39,256 nt of DNA from Chara braunii (Eukaryota; Streptophyta; Charophyceae; Charales; Characeae): the NCBI GenBank assembly GCA_003427395.1, contig BFEA01000386.1:1-39256 (forward strand), given 5' to 3'. This document shows, piece by piece, positions 18,983 to 31,812 of the stretch. Both the position numbers and the translations under genes were made by a program. The notes under the pieces were generated by a model that did no database searches, was not told the origin of the DNA, and worked only from the letters and a program-made list of their open reading frames with translations. The first letter of the stretch is position 1. Each line of letters begins with the position of its first letter.

Positions 18983-19839
18983 TGCAATCAGACTCGTTCT
19001 CAAACACACTTTTCATGCATGTTAACAGCAACGTAGCATCAAAACTCAGATGTATGGCTTTCAGATACAAGTTCACTCTCAATTGGCTATGGCGACTTCA
19101 GCGCCCAAACATCTCACTGTCCACATACACTGGATCACCCTGGATATCCCACACGCATCACTCTAACACTCGAACACACACACACACTCACTACTAACTA
19201 CAGCTATGGCAGCTGTCGCTGCATCTACCCTATCGCTATGCTAACTCCCTCTCTCTAGCCCACTGCGTCCTCCGGGCTCATCTGCAGACCTCCTTGCACA
19301 AGTCGCTGTGGCAGCGCTTCCGCATGGCTCACGCAGGAATGAATGAGTGGCTGGGCGCTGCCTCTTGATTTATACTTCAGAAACTCGTTGGTCTGCCCTT
19401 TGCCACCGGCCCTTGGTGCTCACAGTCCCCCTATGGTACTTGTTGGACTGGACTGGGACTCTCTAGACCCTTCTGCTGACTGTAGGCAGTCGTACCGTCG
19501 ACTCAGTGCAGTTGCACTGAGGTCCTACCTGTTGACCTTGCCACTTGTCTTCGTCTGAAAACGTGGGCCTACCTTAGACTCACCNCTTGACCACTTGCCG
19601 ACCTTCTAGAAGGACTANAGCTAGGCCTCTGGACTNTACTTGGNCTCCTACCTTACAGGTCTACAGTTCGAATCTCCCTACAGCCTACAACCTACGGCGA
19701 CCTACTTACCACTGGCTATCGTGCAGGTCACGGGTTCAACTCCAGGGAACTGTGCATATACTGTACACAGGTAAGCTGAGGTCAAGGGATCGACCCCTGG
19801 GATCTGCATCGGCTACTGCCAAAGGTGAAAACTGTTTCA
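18983..19839. mobile_element. Solo LTR, second copy, inserted in element A
   Basis: Begins TGCAATCAGACTCG and ends ACTGTTTCA, with AATG duplicated at 18979-18982 and 19840-19843. It aligns with 12636-13542, but lacks some segments and has Ns near 19585-19644. The insertion interrupts element A between the protease and the end of gag, so it is younger than element A. Confidence 0.8.
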
Positions 19840-19914
19840 AATGTGAAGATCCACCTTCATCAGAAAGTGAATCAGCACTGGTGGAAGGAGCTGCTACTTC
19901 CACCTCTCTCTGCT

Positions 19915-21345
19915 CTAGTTTTTTGAACTAGAGCCGATTGTGGACCTACGAGGCATGCTTGGACAATCCTTCAGGAAGTGGTCCCCCTCGCACCTCAGGC
20001 AGACACCCTTGTCCTTTCTCTTCCTCCAAACCCCCTCCTGGATCCTGAGTGCATGCTAGGGGAAGGTGGAAGGATCAAGGGGGTCAGCTGGCCAACGAAC
20101 GTCACGTGGTAGTGGAACTCTCTCGGCACTAGGGGAAGAGGCACGCCCCTTACCTTTCCCCTTGCTGCTGGTTGATGCTTTCTAGGTTGGGGCTTTGCCC
20201 CTTGCCATGCCCATCAAAGCATCAGCCAGGGCAAGAACAGCAAAATCTGCAGCAAATGATGAAGTTGTCCCAGATGGAGGAGTCCCACCCTGGGATGCTG
20301 CGTCACTATCTGAACTAGAACCTGCAGCAGCAAACAAGGCACCCTTCCTCCTTCTATGCCCCTTTGAGGAGGGTCCCTTCCTTCCTTCAAAAGGTGCTTC
20401 CTGGACATGGAGTTTAGACTCCAAGTCCTGGGCTGCTCTGCCAAAGGACCGCCAGTCCTTGTGGCCCTAAGAGAAAAGCGCAATCTGGTATCTCTCAGGC
20501 GCTGCTCTCAAGAAATGAATGAGCAAGTCTTGCTCACTCATTTCTAACCCGGGAGTCGATATAAGACTCCGAAAGGTTGAATCGAGTTTCGACAAGGAAC
20601 CATCAAATCTTTTCTGACCCAGCTGCAGAATTTTATCTGCTGCTTTTCTGGCATGTTCCTTGTCTGAAAATCTATCCTGGAGTGCCTGCAGAAAACCAGA
20701 CACCCCCAGCCTCTGCGCCCAATCAGCCATTTCCATTTTCTGCTTGCTGGAGGTAGAGGTGCACCATTTCAGTGCAGTCTTCTCCAGGCGAGCCAAAATG
20801 GCACTCACCTTCACGTCCTCCTCACATTTGAACCCACTCAGGTAGGTTCGTTGTGCGTGACCGAAGTTGTAACATCCACCTTTGGGTCCTCGCTAGAGAA
20901 CATAGGTGGAGGCGTCAGCTTGGGCCGCTGAAAATCAAATGGAGACGAGGGTTGTGAAGGAGTTGATGACTTGGGTGTAGAGGGAGGGGATGTAGGTCTG
21001 GATTGTGGGAGTTGTTGAGGGTCTGCTTGGGAGGGCCTAGGAGATGGAGGAACGATCAGGGTGGTTGGGATCTTTAAATGTGGAAAGATCAGATCCAGTT
21101 TGGAAGAGATGTCATCCAACTTCTTGGAAAAAGCTGAGTGGCTGCTCTCCATACTGGTGATCCTCACATCCCAGTTAGTAAAATAAGAACGGTGAATATC
21201 ATATTGTAAAAGGATGAACTCAGCCGTGTCCTTATTGTACTGGCTGGAAGTATCGCTCACCCTGGGCACGCAGTTCAGCCTCGACAGGGTCAAGCGGAAT
21301 TTGAGGCTTCACATCAGAAGCCTCTCCCTTCTCGGCATCCGCCAT
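19915..21345 (-). pseudogene. gag of element A
   Basis: Gag forms the particle that packages the RNA. The start ATG at 21343-21345 begins MADAEKGEASDVKPQIP. Then a variable region rich in Pro/Ser (SPRPSQADPQQLPQSRPTSP, about 20960-21050), the retrotransposon gag core (LARLEKTALKWCTSTSSK, MADWAQRLGVSGFLQALQDR, DKEHARKAADKILQLGQKRF, about 20470-20815), and a zinc knuckle CLRCEGDHFLKDC at 19962-20001 (CX2CX4HX4C, complete). Stop TAG at 19915-19917. Frame breaks near 21250, 20820 and 20465 show it is no longer coding. The gag-to-pol boundary is obscured by the solo LTR. Confidence 0.8.
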
Positions 21346-22834
21346 TTCCACAATTAAGAAAAATAATAAAACAATAAAACAGAAGACAGAACAAGAGGTA
21401 ATAGGAATTGAGTTCTCTCTTCAGTACTTACTCAATTGCTATCACCTGCCTGGAGAGAGAAAGTTCGTTAGTCTGAGCAAGTGAGTGCTCAGTCTCTGCA
21501 GACCGCTCGAGGGTCAGGGTCAATTTAGAGTAAACTCAACAAAAATCCATTTCATGATTTCCCCCTCTCTGCCCTGACACAACAATTTTGCACACAATAA
21601 TTGCAAATCCGACATCAATAGCTTGCAGGTCTTGGACTGATGAGTAGTGATTAGAAGTTAGACAGAGTGACCAATTAATGACAAACAGGTTTCCACTAAT
21701 GACCAAGGTGCAGCGATTTACAGGTAATCCTATTTTTAGACCTACCTTGCAGACTTCACCACTGGATGACCCTGTATGCCATACCCTGGGTATGGCGAAT
21801 TACAGTAAACACAGTAACTGACTCAGAACATCAAATCTGATTGTGCGATTTCAGACAATCACTATATACTGAATTGCGATTTACCAGGGACTGGCAGGAT
21901 TGAATTCTGACGGACGGAATTGAAGTTATGGCTGACCCTAGTCTAGTCAAGCTTCAACTATGGCAACACAAAATTCAAATTTGTATTATCACTGATAACA
22001 GGACCTTGAACTCGCTAGTTCACTACACAGTACGAATCGCAATACTGTAAAGCAGTCATTGATGAAATTTGAGTCAGAATAGAGGTCAAATGGGGTTAGT
22101 AGAAGTCAAAGATGATAGGTAGGGGAAATTGGCTATGGCTGTCCCATAGTCTGAATTTCGATTTTCAACTGTCAACACACTGACATAGCATATTTCGCTA
22201 TTGTAAAAATAGCCCCAGAATTGCCACACAGAGTATATTAAGGAACACAGTTACTTCAGGGTTATCTCTGAAGAAGGTGAATGAAACTTTGGCTATGGTT
22301 GTCTGGTCAACCCCATCTCGCCCGTTTCATACCCTGATCATTCCCAGTGTTCCCACATACCAAAGTTCTTGAAACCTGGTGATCAAGCAAATTACCATGA
22401 GGCGCTTCACGCTCAGCCGACAGAAACACAAATTTCGGACTCCCAGATGTTGATAACTGAGAAACTCAGTGCAGCGCCACTTCACCCTGTACCGCGTTGC
22501 TTGGCAATTGGGGATTTTGACCCAATTCCAAAATCGCAATACCCTGGGATCACCTCATTGCCAATCGCCAGCCTCCAGATGTATCGCGAGGCAAAAATTA
22601 GCCTCTCGGAGCCTCACAGGCCTCTGAGCATCAATCGCCAACCATTCCTGCACAAGCCCTACGTAGGAGTGAGTCACCCCTCTGTCCAATTCTTCTAGCC
22701 ACACACTCACTACCACCACCCTTACTGTCGCAAACCTTGAAGATGACAAATCGCCATGAAACTCAACTCCAGTGTCCCGCCAGATAATGATAGTTGCTCC
22801 AACTCATCAATCGCTCCAGAGTTTGGATCCAATG
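21346..22834 (-). other. Long 5' leader of element A
   Basis: About 1.5 kb between the primer site and gag without protein-like frames. It is AT-richer than the LTRs. In such elements this region carries packaging and dimer signals, but I see no specific motif. Confidence 0.6.
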
Positions 22835-22846
22835 GCTCCGATACCA
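22835..22846 (-). promoter_or_regulatory. Primer binding site of element A
   Basis: The minus strand reads TGGTATCGGAGC two bases from the LTR edge at 22849. It is one base from the initiator-Met tRNA complement. The same form, with G, is found at 1471-1482. Confidence 0.85.
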
Positions 22847-22848
22847 AC

Positions 22849-24790
<1,942 letters not shown>

Positions 24791-24970
24791 AGTTAGTGCC
24801 TCCCTCTCTCATTATTGCAACTCCTGTGCCAACGTGTTTTCAAATGTATGTATTAGGCGCCAACCGCCCCATGCTATTGACAGATCAAACAACAGACAAG
24901 AAACACGTAAAGAAAAGATCAAGCAACGCTCATCAAGCTCTGAAAAGACCTGTAAGCTAAAGACTTGTGA
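24791..24970. other. Sequence between element A and the next LTR
   Basis: About 180 bp without recognisable features; probably the original flank of element A. Confidence 0.4.
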
Positions 24971-24972
24971 GG

Positions 24973-26093
24973 TGTTATGATTCTGGCGATCGTGCAGTGC
25001 AATAATTGGAAGGAAGACAATGCCATTTGCAAGGAATATGAGTGTGAACGATATACAGAAAACCAAGTTGTGAAATCACACAGATGTCCAAGTAGTTGTG
25101 TCCAAGCAGAGAGTACCAATGCACCAGGAAACCATCCATCCATATAGAGCACTACAATGAAGTAATGAGCCAATGTTCAAGCCCGAAGGCCACACCAACA
25201 CAGTATCCAAAGTCGCTTCTCTCTGTCTGGCGCCCAACACCCAGCCTACTCTACCCGACTATCCTACCTACAGCTATGTTCATGCAACAGGCTCACTTCG
25301 ACTCTCGAAGACCAATGTACATGACTGTCAACACCATAGCCGACCTCTCTTCATGCACCAGGTACGTATCTCGTCACCCTCAATTAGACCTTGATAACCC
25401 ACACTTCGCCTCCCTCCCTGAAGACCACCAGATCACCTGCATCACCCCCCTGGCATCCGGCAGCCCGACTATGGCTGCCTGCGCCCCGCTGCCCTGCAGC
25501 GCCCCACTTCACCTCAACGCGCCCCGTCAGCGCCCTTGGCCGCAGCGCAGCATCAAGCAGTAGCGCAGCAGCACTTCCGCATTGCCTACACAGGCCGGAA
25601 TGCCTCGCCGGGACGGCCTCACTTCCTATATGGAAGTGGCAGCCTTCTGGATGCTGCGTGTGGCCTGGCTGGAAGCTTCCAGTAGCTTCCGGTTGGGCCT
25701 CAGTCCTTGCGCCCAGGCCAGAGACTACAGTTGAGGGCCTGGGCCCCACTTACAGTTGGGCACGGCCTGAGTCTCCGGACTTGGGCTGTTTGTTGCATCT
25801 GTGCAGGGTTCTCAGGTAGGTGCGTCAACAGTACTGCTTTTGCCTAGGCCGAGGGCCTGCTTCTCAATGTATCGGCCCTGCTTTGTGTGTATGTGCCCAT
25901 GCGCAACTGTCAAGGCCTGGGCCAACTTTACGACGCAACTTAGTGAGTTTCGCGCGTCCATTCAACCAACTGGCGTGCTGCAAGAGCCTGAATACCCACA
26001 TATGAAAATGTTGAATTTTGGCCTTTGACGAATATTCAGGCCCGCATTCACTTAGGGCGGGCACTTGGCTTGCTGGGGGCTTTGCCCAGAACA
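24973..26093 (-). mobile_element. Solo-LTR-like copy related to the LTR of element B
   Basis: Begins TGTTATGATTCTGGCG and ends GCCCAGAACA. It aligns loosely along its length with 34936-35938: shared phrases include 'gtgaaatcacac.gatgtccaagtagt', 'ccaccaggtacgtctc', 'accaactggcgtgctgca' and 'cttagggcgggcact'. TGTGA occurs at 24966-24970 and 26094-26098, which may be the target duplication, although two extra bases lie before the TG. No internal element sequence is attached. Frames of up to 155 codons across it are not protein-like. Confidence 0.6.
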
Positions 26094-26714
26094 TGTGATG
26101 TCTAATAGGGCCTCGTGAGGGCTTCTTCCTCGCATTCCATCCCCCTTAGCTGAGAAAGTCCACTGAGATGCTTCATGCTGGTGGAGGACAATCCCCCGTT
26201 CGAATTCAAATGCGAGATCGTAGCCATCCAGCCTAGAAACTTAGAAAGTCATTATAAAAAAAAATCAAGCACTAGGTGGCTGCGGAGGCTGCCACTGGCC
26301 GAAAAAGGCCTTTCCCCGCCCCCGCGCGTGAAATTGCGTTGGGCCCGCCGGTCGCGCCGTCCGGGAGCCCTACTGGACAAAAGCCAGGCCGCTGGGCGGT
26401 CCTGATTTTGACACAGCTTTATTCATACATGGCCTAATTCTTCGCCCTGCAGTAGAGCATGGACTGTCTGTTGATGAAGGCCAGTGTAGTCCCCACGTAC
26501 GGAGACAGGTCATACGGATTTCCGTATGACCGTCCGTACGGCCCCCCGAGGCCCGTGCGGCCTGACCGTATGGACTTTGGCCCCTCCGTACGTGGCCGTC
26601 TGGGGGGGGTGTCGGGGGAGTGAGGTGCTGGGGGGGTTGCGGGTGTCGGGGGGTACCTCCCCTCCCCATCGATAAAAGAAAAGGGTCGGGGTATTAGAAA
26701 GAGAAAAAAAAAAA
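26094..26714. other. Unassigned stretch with a palindrome and G-runs
   Basis: Contains the inverted repeat GGTCATACGGA-TT-TCCGTATGACC at 26508-26531 inside a cluster of CCGTACG motifs, and G-rich runs at about 26600-26660. No gene is seen. Confidence 0.4.
26508..26531. repeat. Short perfect inverted repeat
   Basis: Eleven-base arms with a two-base loop; CGTACG-type motifs surround it, which gives the region a broader tendency to fold. Confidence 0.8.
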
Positions 26715-26822
26715 GATTGATTGATTGATTGATTGATTGATTAATTGACTGATTGATTGATTGATTGATCGTTTTTTTTTTTTCTTTTTTTTTCTTTTTT
26801 TGAGAACAACAGAACCTCTCGT
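26715..26822. repeat. (GATT)n with T-rich tail
   Basis: About a dozen GATT units with two variants, then a run of T interrupted by C. The same (TTGA)n motif returns at 37322-37347, 37410-37421 and inside the palindrome at 38777-38828. Confidence 0.85.
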
Positions 26823-28843
26823 GCAAGGAACATGAATATAGACGAAGCACAGAAATCCAGATTGCAAAATCACACTGGAGTCCAAGTAGTCAAAGCAAGA
26901 GCAGATAGCACAATGGAACCGAGTAACCATCCATTTGAGAATGATACAAAAGAATCGTGAGTCAATGTCCAAGCCCAACAGGGCAACACCAACAGCATAA
27001 CCCAATGTAGCTCTCTCACTTGAATGGCGCCAGGCGCCCTACCTACTCTACAGCCTAACACTACAACTACAGTATGAAAGCAACCAGACAACTTGACGAC
27101 CAGCGAGTGATGATGTCAACACCAATGCCGACCTCCCACCTCCACCAGGTACGTCTCCTCCTTCACCCACACTCTCCCTTGTTATCCCACACAGCGCCCT
27201 TCACCTCCGAAGAACCACCTTCGCCCTCACCTCCCTTGCGCCCTCAAGCAGCCCGGCTATGGCCGCCAGCGCCCTGTGTGCAGGCAGCGCCCTACCGCCT
27301 AGTGCCTGCCTGTCTCGCACCTCAGCCTAGCGCAGCGCAGCAGCTCGCATTCGCGCAGCGTGCCGGCATTGCCCACAATGGCCAAGATCCTCACCCACTT
27401 GCCCTGCTTGCCTATATGCCAGTGTTGCGTGTGGGCGGCCTCCTTTGAGCCTGTGCCTGGGCCCCAGTGCCTGTACCCAGGCCCGATGCAGTTGGGGGCC
27501 AGGGAGATGCAGTTGCACCTCTTTCGTCAAGGCCTGCGGCCAGATTCAGATAGTGGACCGGTTTCCCTTTGGCATTTTCGGCCTCTATATCCAGCATGCA
27601 TTGTCGGCCTCACGTTTATGTGCCCAGGGCCTAACCAACTCGGGGCCCTGGGATTTCTGCATTTGCAGAGCTCCGATACTCGGTGCACACCAACCAACTG
27701 GCGTGCTGCAACTNTATGGACCCCACTTCGTGAAATGTTTGCACAGAGGGCTCTTGTTGATTTGCTGGCCCGCCTTCACTTAGGGCGGGCACTAGGCTTG
27801 CTGGGGCCTTAGCCCAGAACATGTACATCATGGCAAGGCCCCTTCTTCAGGGATCAATCCTCACACTCGGTTCTGGCTCCTACCATTCTGGGGAGCAACA
27901 GTCCAGTTCCTATTCCCCCGGCAAGTCAAGAATGATACAAAATTTACCACGCACGCTCCTCCCCATTATGGTTGGGAGGCCCAAGTGGACGGCATTGATT
28001 GCTTCCTTTTGGGAAGAATGTACCACCCCTTACCCCTGCCTAAGTTAGCCTGCATGAAGGATAAGCTGTTTTCTGCTAACTCTGATTGAATCACATGTCT
28101 TGTAGAATGAGGCTCGACTAGCTTACTCCTCTCAGCTATTTGGCTGCCTGATCCCATGTAAGTTCTGGAGTCGCTAAGCTGCCTTATTTACTGACTGGTG
28201 TGGGTCGCTTCAGACTTTTATTCCTAAAACCTTAACCCTATTCTTTATCCTGAAAAAAACTGAGAAAACGCCTGCCAGCATTGATTGCTCTGGTGTGTTA
28301 CTACTGTTGCTACAGTTGCTAAGAGCTAATTCTTCCCTCCCTCCTTTGCCCCCACACCCCCTGTCCCAAATGTCCATTACCTTCCTTCCCCACTTTCCGA
28401 CCTTGTCCTTTCGAATCAGAGCTGGATTTACTGCTGCTTGTAAAGGCTACTACTTCCCTTGCCTAAATTTATTCTGAATTTATTCTGCTCCATACGATTG
28501 CAGATCCACCATTGAGAGCCCATGAGGCGGGAAGAAATTCCGAGGCGGGGCGCAGCGGTATTGCAGTGTGTCCTAGTCCATTCCTTGAAACAAAGGGCGT
28601 AATCTCCTCTTGGTTCATCCCGACTGTGCTCCGGGGAAGCCTCTTCTTCCCATTCGAATATAGGCTATCCAACCCCTTTGCTCAGACCCCAACCAGTCCC
28701 CTGAGAATTGTTTAATAGCTTGGGATATGTCCTTTTTTTGTGCGGAAACTATCTAATTGTGATTTCACCTTCAACCAATGTGCCCGCAGTTCATCTTGGA
28801 CATACTGTTTAATCATTTCGGTAACTTCTTCTCCCTGTANTCT
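26823..28843. repeat. Left copy of a 2.02-kb direct repeat (probably assembly error)
   Basis: Matches 34940-36960 at a constant offset of 8117. In the first 180 bases I count six mismatches; after 27001 I find none, and both copies have an N at the same place (27714 and 35831). The left copy ends at another N (28840), where LINE sequence is joined to integrase of element B. The repeat comprises an LTR (to about 27821), about 900 bp of flank, and the end of an LINE ORF. A 3' LTR should not be followed by the flank of the 5' LTR, so this part of the left copy is suspect. Confidence 0.85.
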
Positions 28844-29460
28844 CATACTGCACACCATACTCAAGTGTGCCTGGAGTTGCAGAGGGTCGGTTTTCAGGTA
28901 GGAGGAAGTCCAGAGCTGATCTAGGCTTCCATCCCCAGTGCAGCTGATTAGGACTAACGCCGGTACTGTTGTGTACAGCGTTGTTGTACAGGCTGGCGAT
29001 GAGAGGCAACTTCTTATCCCAATCATCCTGACTGGGCTTGATGTAATGCCTCAGCAGGTGTTGTACAACTCTGTTCATTTGCTCGGCCTGTCCATTGGCT
29101 TGGCATGGCAACTAGTCTAGCGTACTTGGTGAATCGATCGATGATGACGGCAATGTGCCTCTTGCCACTCTTACTGGTCACCAGGGTGTCCATGAAGTCC
29201 ATGGAAACACTCTGTCTTGGACCAGCGGGGATAGGTAAGGGCTTCAGCAACCCAAGCGGTGCTTGAGTTCGCGGCTTGTCCCGCTGACAGACTTGACAGG
29301 TCTCTACATACTTCTTTGCGTCATCTAACATTCCAGGCCACAAAAATCGTTGTACTAGATTAGCACTCGTCTTCTTGTAGCCGAAGTGTCCAGTTGCGTC
29401 GTGACATTCTCCTAAAAATAAACTACACAAACTCTCACTCGATGGAACTACTAACCTTTT
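28844..29460 (-). pseudogene. Integrase of element B, core deleted and end cut off
   Basis: The zinc domain is intact: HDATGHFGYKK (about 29390) and CQVCQRDK (about 29280). The core begins with SVSMDFMDTLV carrying the first catalytic Asp, and reaches KYARLVAMPS. There it jumps to QANGQAEQMNRVVQHLLRHY (about 29090), the segment with the catalytic Glu; the part with the second Asp (usually SDRDPRF) is deleted, about 200 bp. The rest runs to TPGTLEYGVQYE and stops at the N at 28840. The integrase cannot be functional. Confidence 0.85.
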
Positions 29461-30117
29461 ACACCCGGCCTTATCAAGAAAGAGTAACCCATCCACCATC
29501 ACAAACTCACTTTCTGTGGCCTTGTCTTTTGCCTGAAGTTTGCGCATGATGTCCATCATGACAGGGTCTTCCTGATAGGCTCCCACCAACAATCGAGTTA
29601 CTTCCTGAGATACACCGAACTCGGAAACTAGCGCCCCTAGGTAGTCTGCTCTACGAGATAGCGCATCTGCAACCTTGTTGTACTCTCCCTTCAGATACTC
29701 AAGCTTGAAGTCATATTGATCTATGACCTCAATCCAGCGCTTGAGTGCATCAGAAAGAGTCGGTTGAGTCTTGATCCATTTGAGCATCTGATGGTCAGTT
29801 CTCAAGTAGAAGAACCGTCCCAACAGAAAGTGTCTCCAATGGACAAGTGCCTTGTAGAGAGCATAGAGTTCCCTTTCATAGGTGGACTTTGCCAATTTCT
29901 TCGATGGCATTTTCTTGCTCATGTACTCAATCGGTCTCAACTTCTTCCCATCCTGCTGAGCCAGCACTGCGCCAATGCCGTATTGGCTTGCGTCAGTGGT
30001 CATTATGAACGACTTCTGAGGATCGGGAACCATGAGAACTTCATGATTCATGAGTGCATGCTTCAATCGCTTGAAAGCACCCTCGCACTCGTCACTCCAG
30101 TCCCACAGCGTGTCAAG
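29461..30117 (-). pseudogene. RNase H domain of element B
   Basis: All catalytic blocks are visible: TTDASQYGIGAVLAQQDG (about 29960-30005), STYERELYALYKALVHWRHF (about 29830-29890), LRTDHQMLKW (about 29780) and NKVADALSRRADYLG (about 29650). It is followed by a linker into the integrase zinc domain (about 29400-29640). The domain itself is open in one frame from 30066 to 29023, the longest intact stretch of element B. It joins RT through a frame break at 30118. Confidence 0.9.
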
Positions 30118-31153
30118 TCAAGGAGAGGCGACTGTAGAATAGTTCTTTACGAAGTTCCTATAGTAGCCGCACATTCCTAAGAAAGATCTGACCTCAGTGA
30201 CAGTCTGAGGTCGTGGCCAGTCTCGAATGCTAGCCACCTTCGCATCTTCCGGCCTAATCCCTTCCGCGGATACTTCATGACCCAAGTATAATATCTTAGT
30301 GCGACCAAACTCACACTTCTCTAGGTTGACCTTATACTTGTGCTGTCGAAGGAGTGAAAGTACAGTCTCAACGTGTTGTGCATGCTCCCCGACAGACTTG
30401 CTAAAGATCAGAATGTCATAGGTAAACCACGACAAACTTATCTAAATGGTCATGGAAGATCCGATTCATAGCGTGCTGGAATGTTCCCGATGCATTGCAA
30501 AGACCAAAGGGCATCACTACAAACTCATACAGACCATATCGAGTCTGAAAAGTTGTCTTGTGTTGTTCCTCAGGTCTTATAGCGATCTGATGATAGCCGG
30601 ATTTCAAGTCTATCTTGCTATAGTACTTGCATCCCTGCACCCTATCCAATAGGTCGTCTATGCGAGGTACAGGCTCTGCGTTCTTCACTGTGATGGCATT
30701 AAGGCCTCTGTAGTCAATGCACATCCTCAATGTACCCCCCTTCTTTGGTACAAATGGTACTGGAGATCTATAAGGGGAAGTACTAGGCCGGATCCATCCC
30801 TTCTCTGTCAGGTCTTTCAGTTGTCGCCGAAGTTCATCTAACTCGGCGGGAGTCATCCTATAGATCCTTCCCTTTGGGGTTTTACTCCCTGGAATGATTT
30901 TTATAGTGTGGACAACTTCCCTTTCTACAACTCCTGTAGGCTCTTCGAACAGATCAGGGAACTTAGCAACGACGTGTTCTATCTCTGGGGGTGTTTTAAC
31001 GGCCTCCGCTTTCTCAGAGACATACAGTAGGTACATACCCTCCTCTTGGTTCTGTTTGTAATAGTTATAGAACGTTGATGCACACAAGCAGCCATAGGTA
31101 TCTATAATGCTACTGGCTTTGAACTTAGGCAATGTGACAACGTTGATGCACAC
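30118..31153 (-). pseudogene. Reverse transcriptase of element B
   Basis: Reverse transcriptase copies the element RNA into DNA. Visible blocks: IYRMTPAELDELRRQLKDLT (about 30840), PFVPKKGGTLRMCIDYRGLN (about 30720), KIDLKSGYHQIAI (about 30600), FVVMPFGLCNASGTFQHAMN (about 30480) and FVVVYL at about 30430. At this point, where the catalytic Asp-Asp should follow, the frame breaks and continues as DILIFSKSVGEHAQHVETVL. One Asp is lost with the frameshift, so the active site is destroyed. The end LGMCGYYRNFVKNYSTVASP meets a stop at about 30118. Confidence 0.9.
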
Positions 31154-31206
31154 AAGCAGCCATAGGTATCTATAATGCTACTGGCTTTGAACTTAGTCAA
31201 TGTGAC
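31071..31206 (-). repeat. 68-bp tandem duplication inside pol of element B
   Basis: 'aacgttgatgcacacaagc' begins at 31071 and 31139; both copies encode FKASSIIDTYGCLCAST. As 68 is not a multiple of three, the duplication shifts the frame between protease and RT. Confidence 0.9.
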
Positions 31207-31812
31207 TGTTCGGCCATCGGGCAACTTATGTTTTCGCACCTTCTTGTCCCAGTCAAACTGGGGCTTAGCAACCTCAAGGTAGTACATGCCTAACAACATG
31301 TCGAATGGTAAGTCGTCGCTAACAAGGAACGGAATTTTATTATTGAGTTCCCCTCCTCCGTAGGAGAAGGTACAGACTACGTCCTTGATATAGTCTGTGA
31401 CTATCATGCGCTCCTTATTGGCCAAAGTAGATGCTACAGGTCTACTAAGGTGTTGTACCCGGTCCTGTAGGTGCAGCCTTTCCAAACAGTCGCCACTTAT
31501 GTAATTCCGCGTGGAGCCAATGTCTATGAAGGCACCACATTTGCGGCCTCCTACATCAACTTCCACCACGAAATGTTCCCCTCTAGGACCTTTCCTTAGT
31601 GCCACCCAAGATTCGCGAGGGTCCTTGTTTGACCACTCGCTTTGCAGATCTTCTAAGGCTTCAGACACATCCAACGTACAGAGCATAGTTTGGTNTGGAT
31701 GAGTCTGCGGGGTGACTAAAGAGTCATTAGCTATGGCCATCTCATGAAGTGGGGAGGGTATCGGGCCCACTTCACCATGAGTAGAAGCAGCTAAAACTTC
31801 CACCGGCCTCAC
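31207..31812 (-). pseudogene. Aspartic protease region of element B
   Basis: The minus strand carries VVEVDVGGRKCGAFIDIGST followed by RNYISGDCLERL (about 31500-31590). The active-site triplet reads D-I-G in place of D-S/T-G, which should stop catalysis. Then KIPFLVSDDLPFDMLLGMYY and KPQFDWDKKVRKHKLPDGRT complete a retroviral-type aspartic protease (about 31220-31340). The upstream part, EVLAASTHGEVGPIPSP, is a linker after gag. An N lies at 31695. The frame ends in the 68-bp duplication. Confidence 0.85.

Noticed and set aside
25096-25563. 155-codon + strand frame
   Set aside because: It lies in the LTR related to element B, and the related copies do not conserve it as protein.
26190-26220. 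tRNA-like 'cccccgttcgaattc'
   Set aside because: A single B-box-like match without any cloverleaf.
26715-26769. CRISPR-like or telomere-like array from (GATT)n
   Set aside because: A simple four-base microsatellite without spacers, and not a telomere unit.
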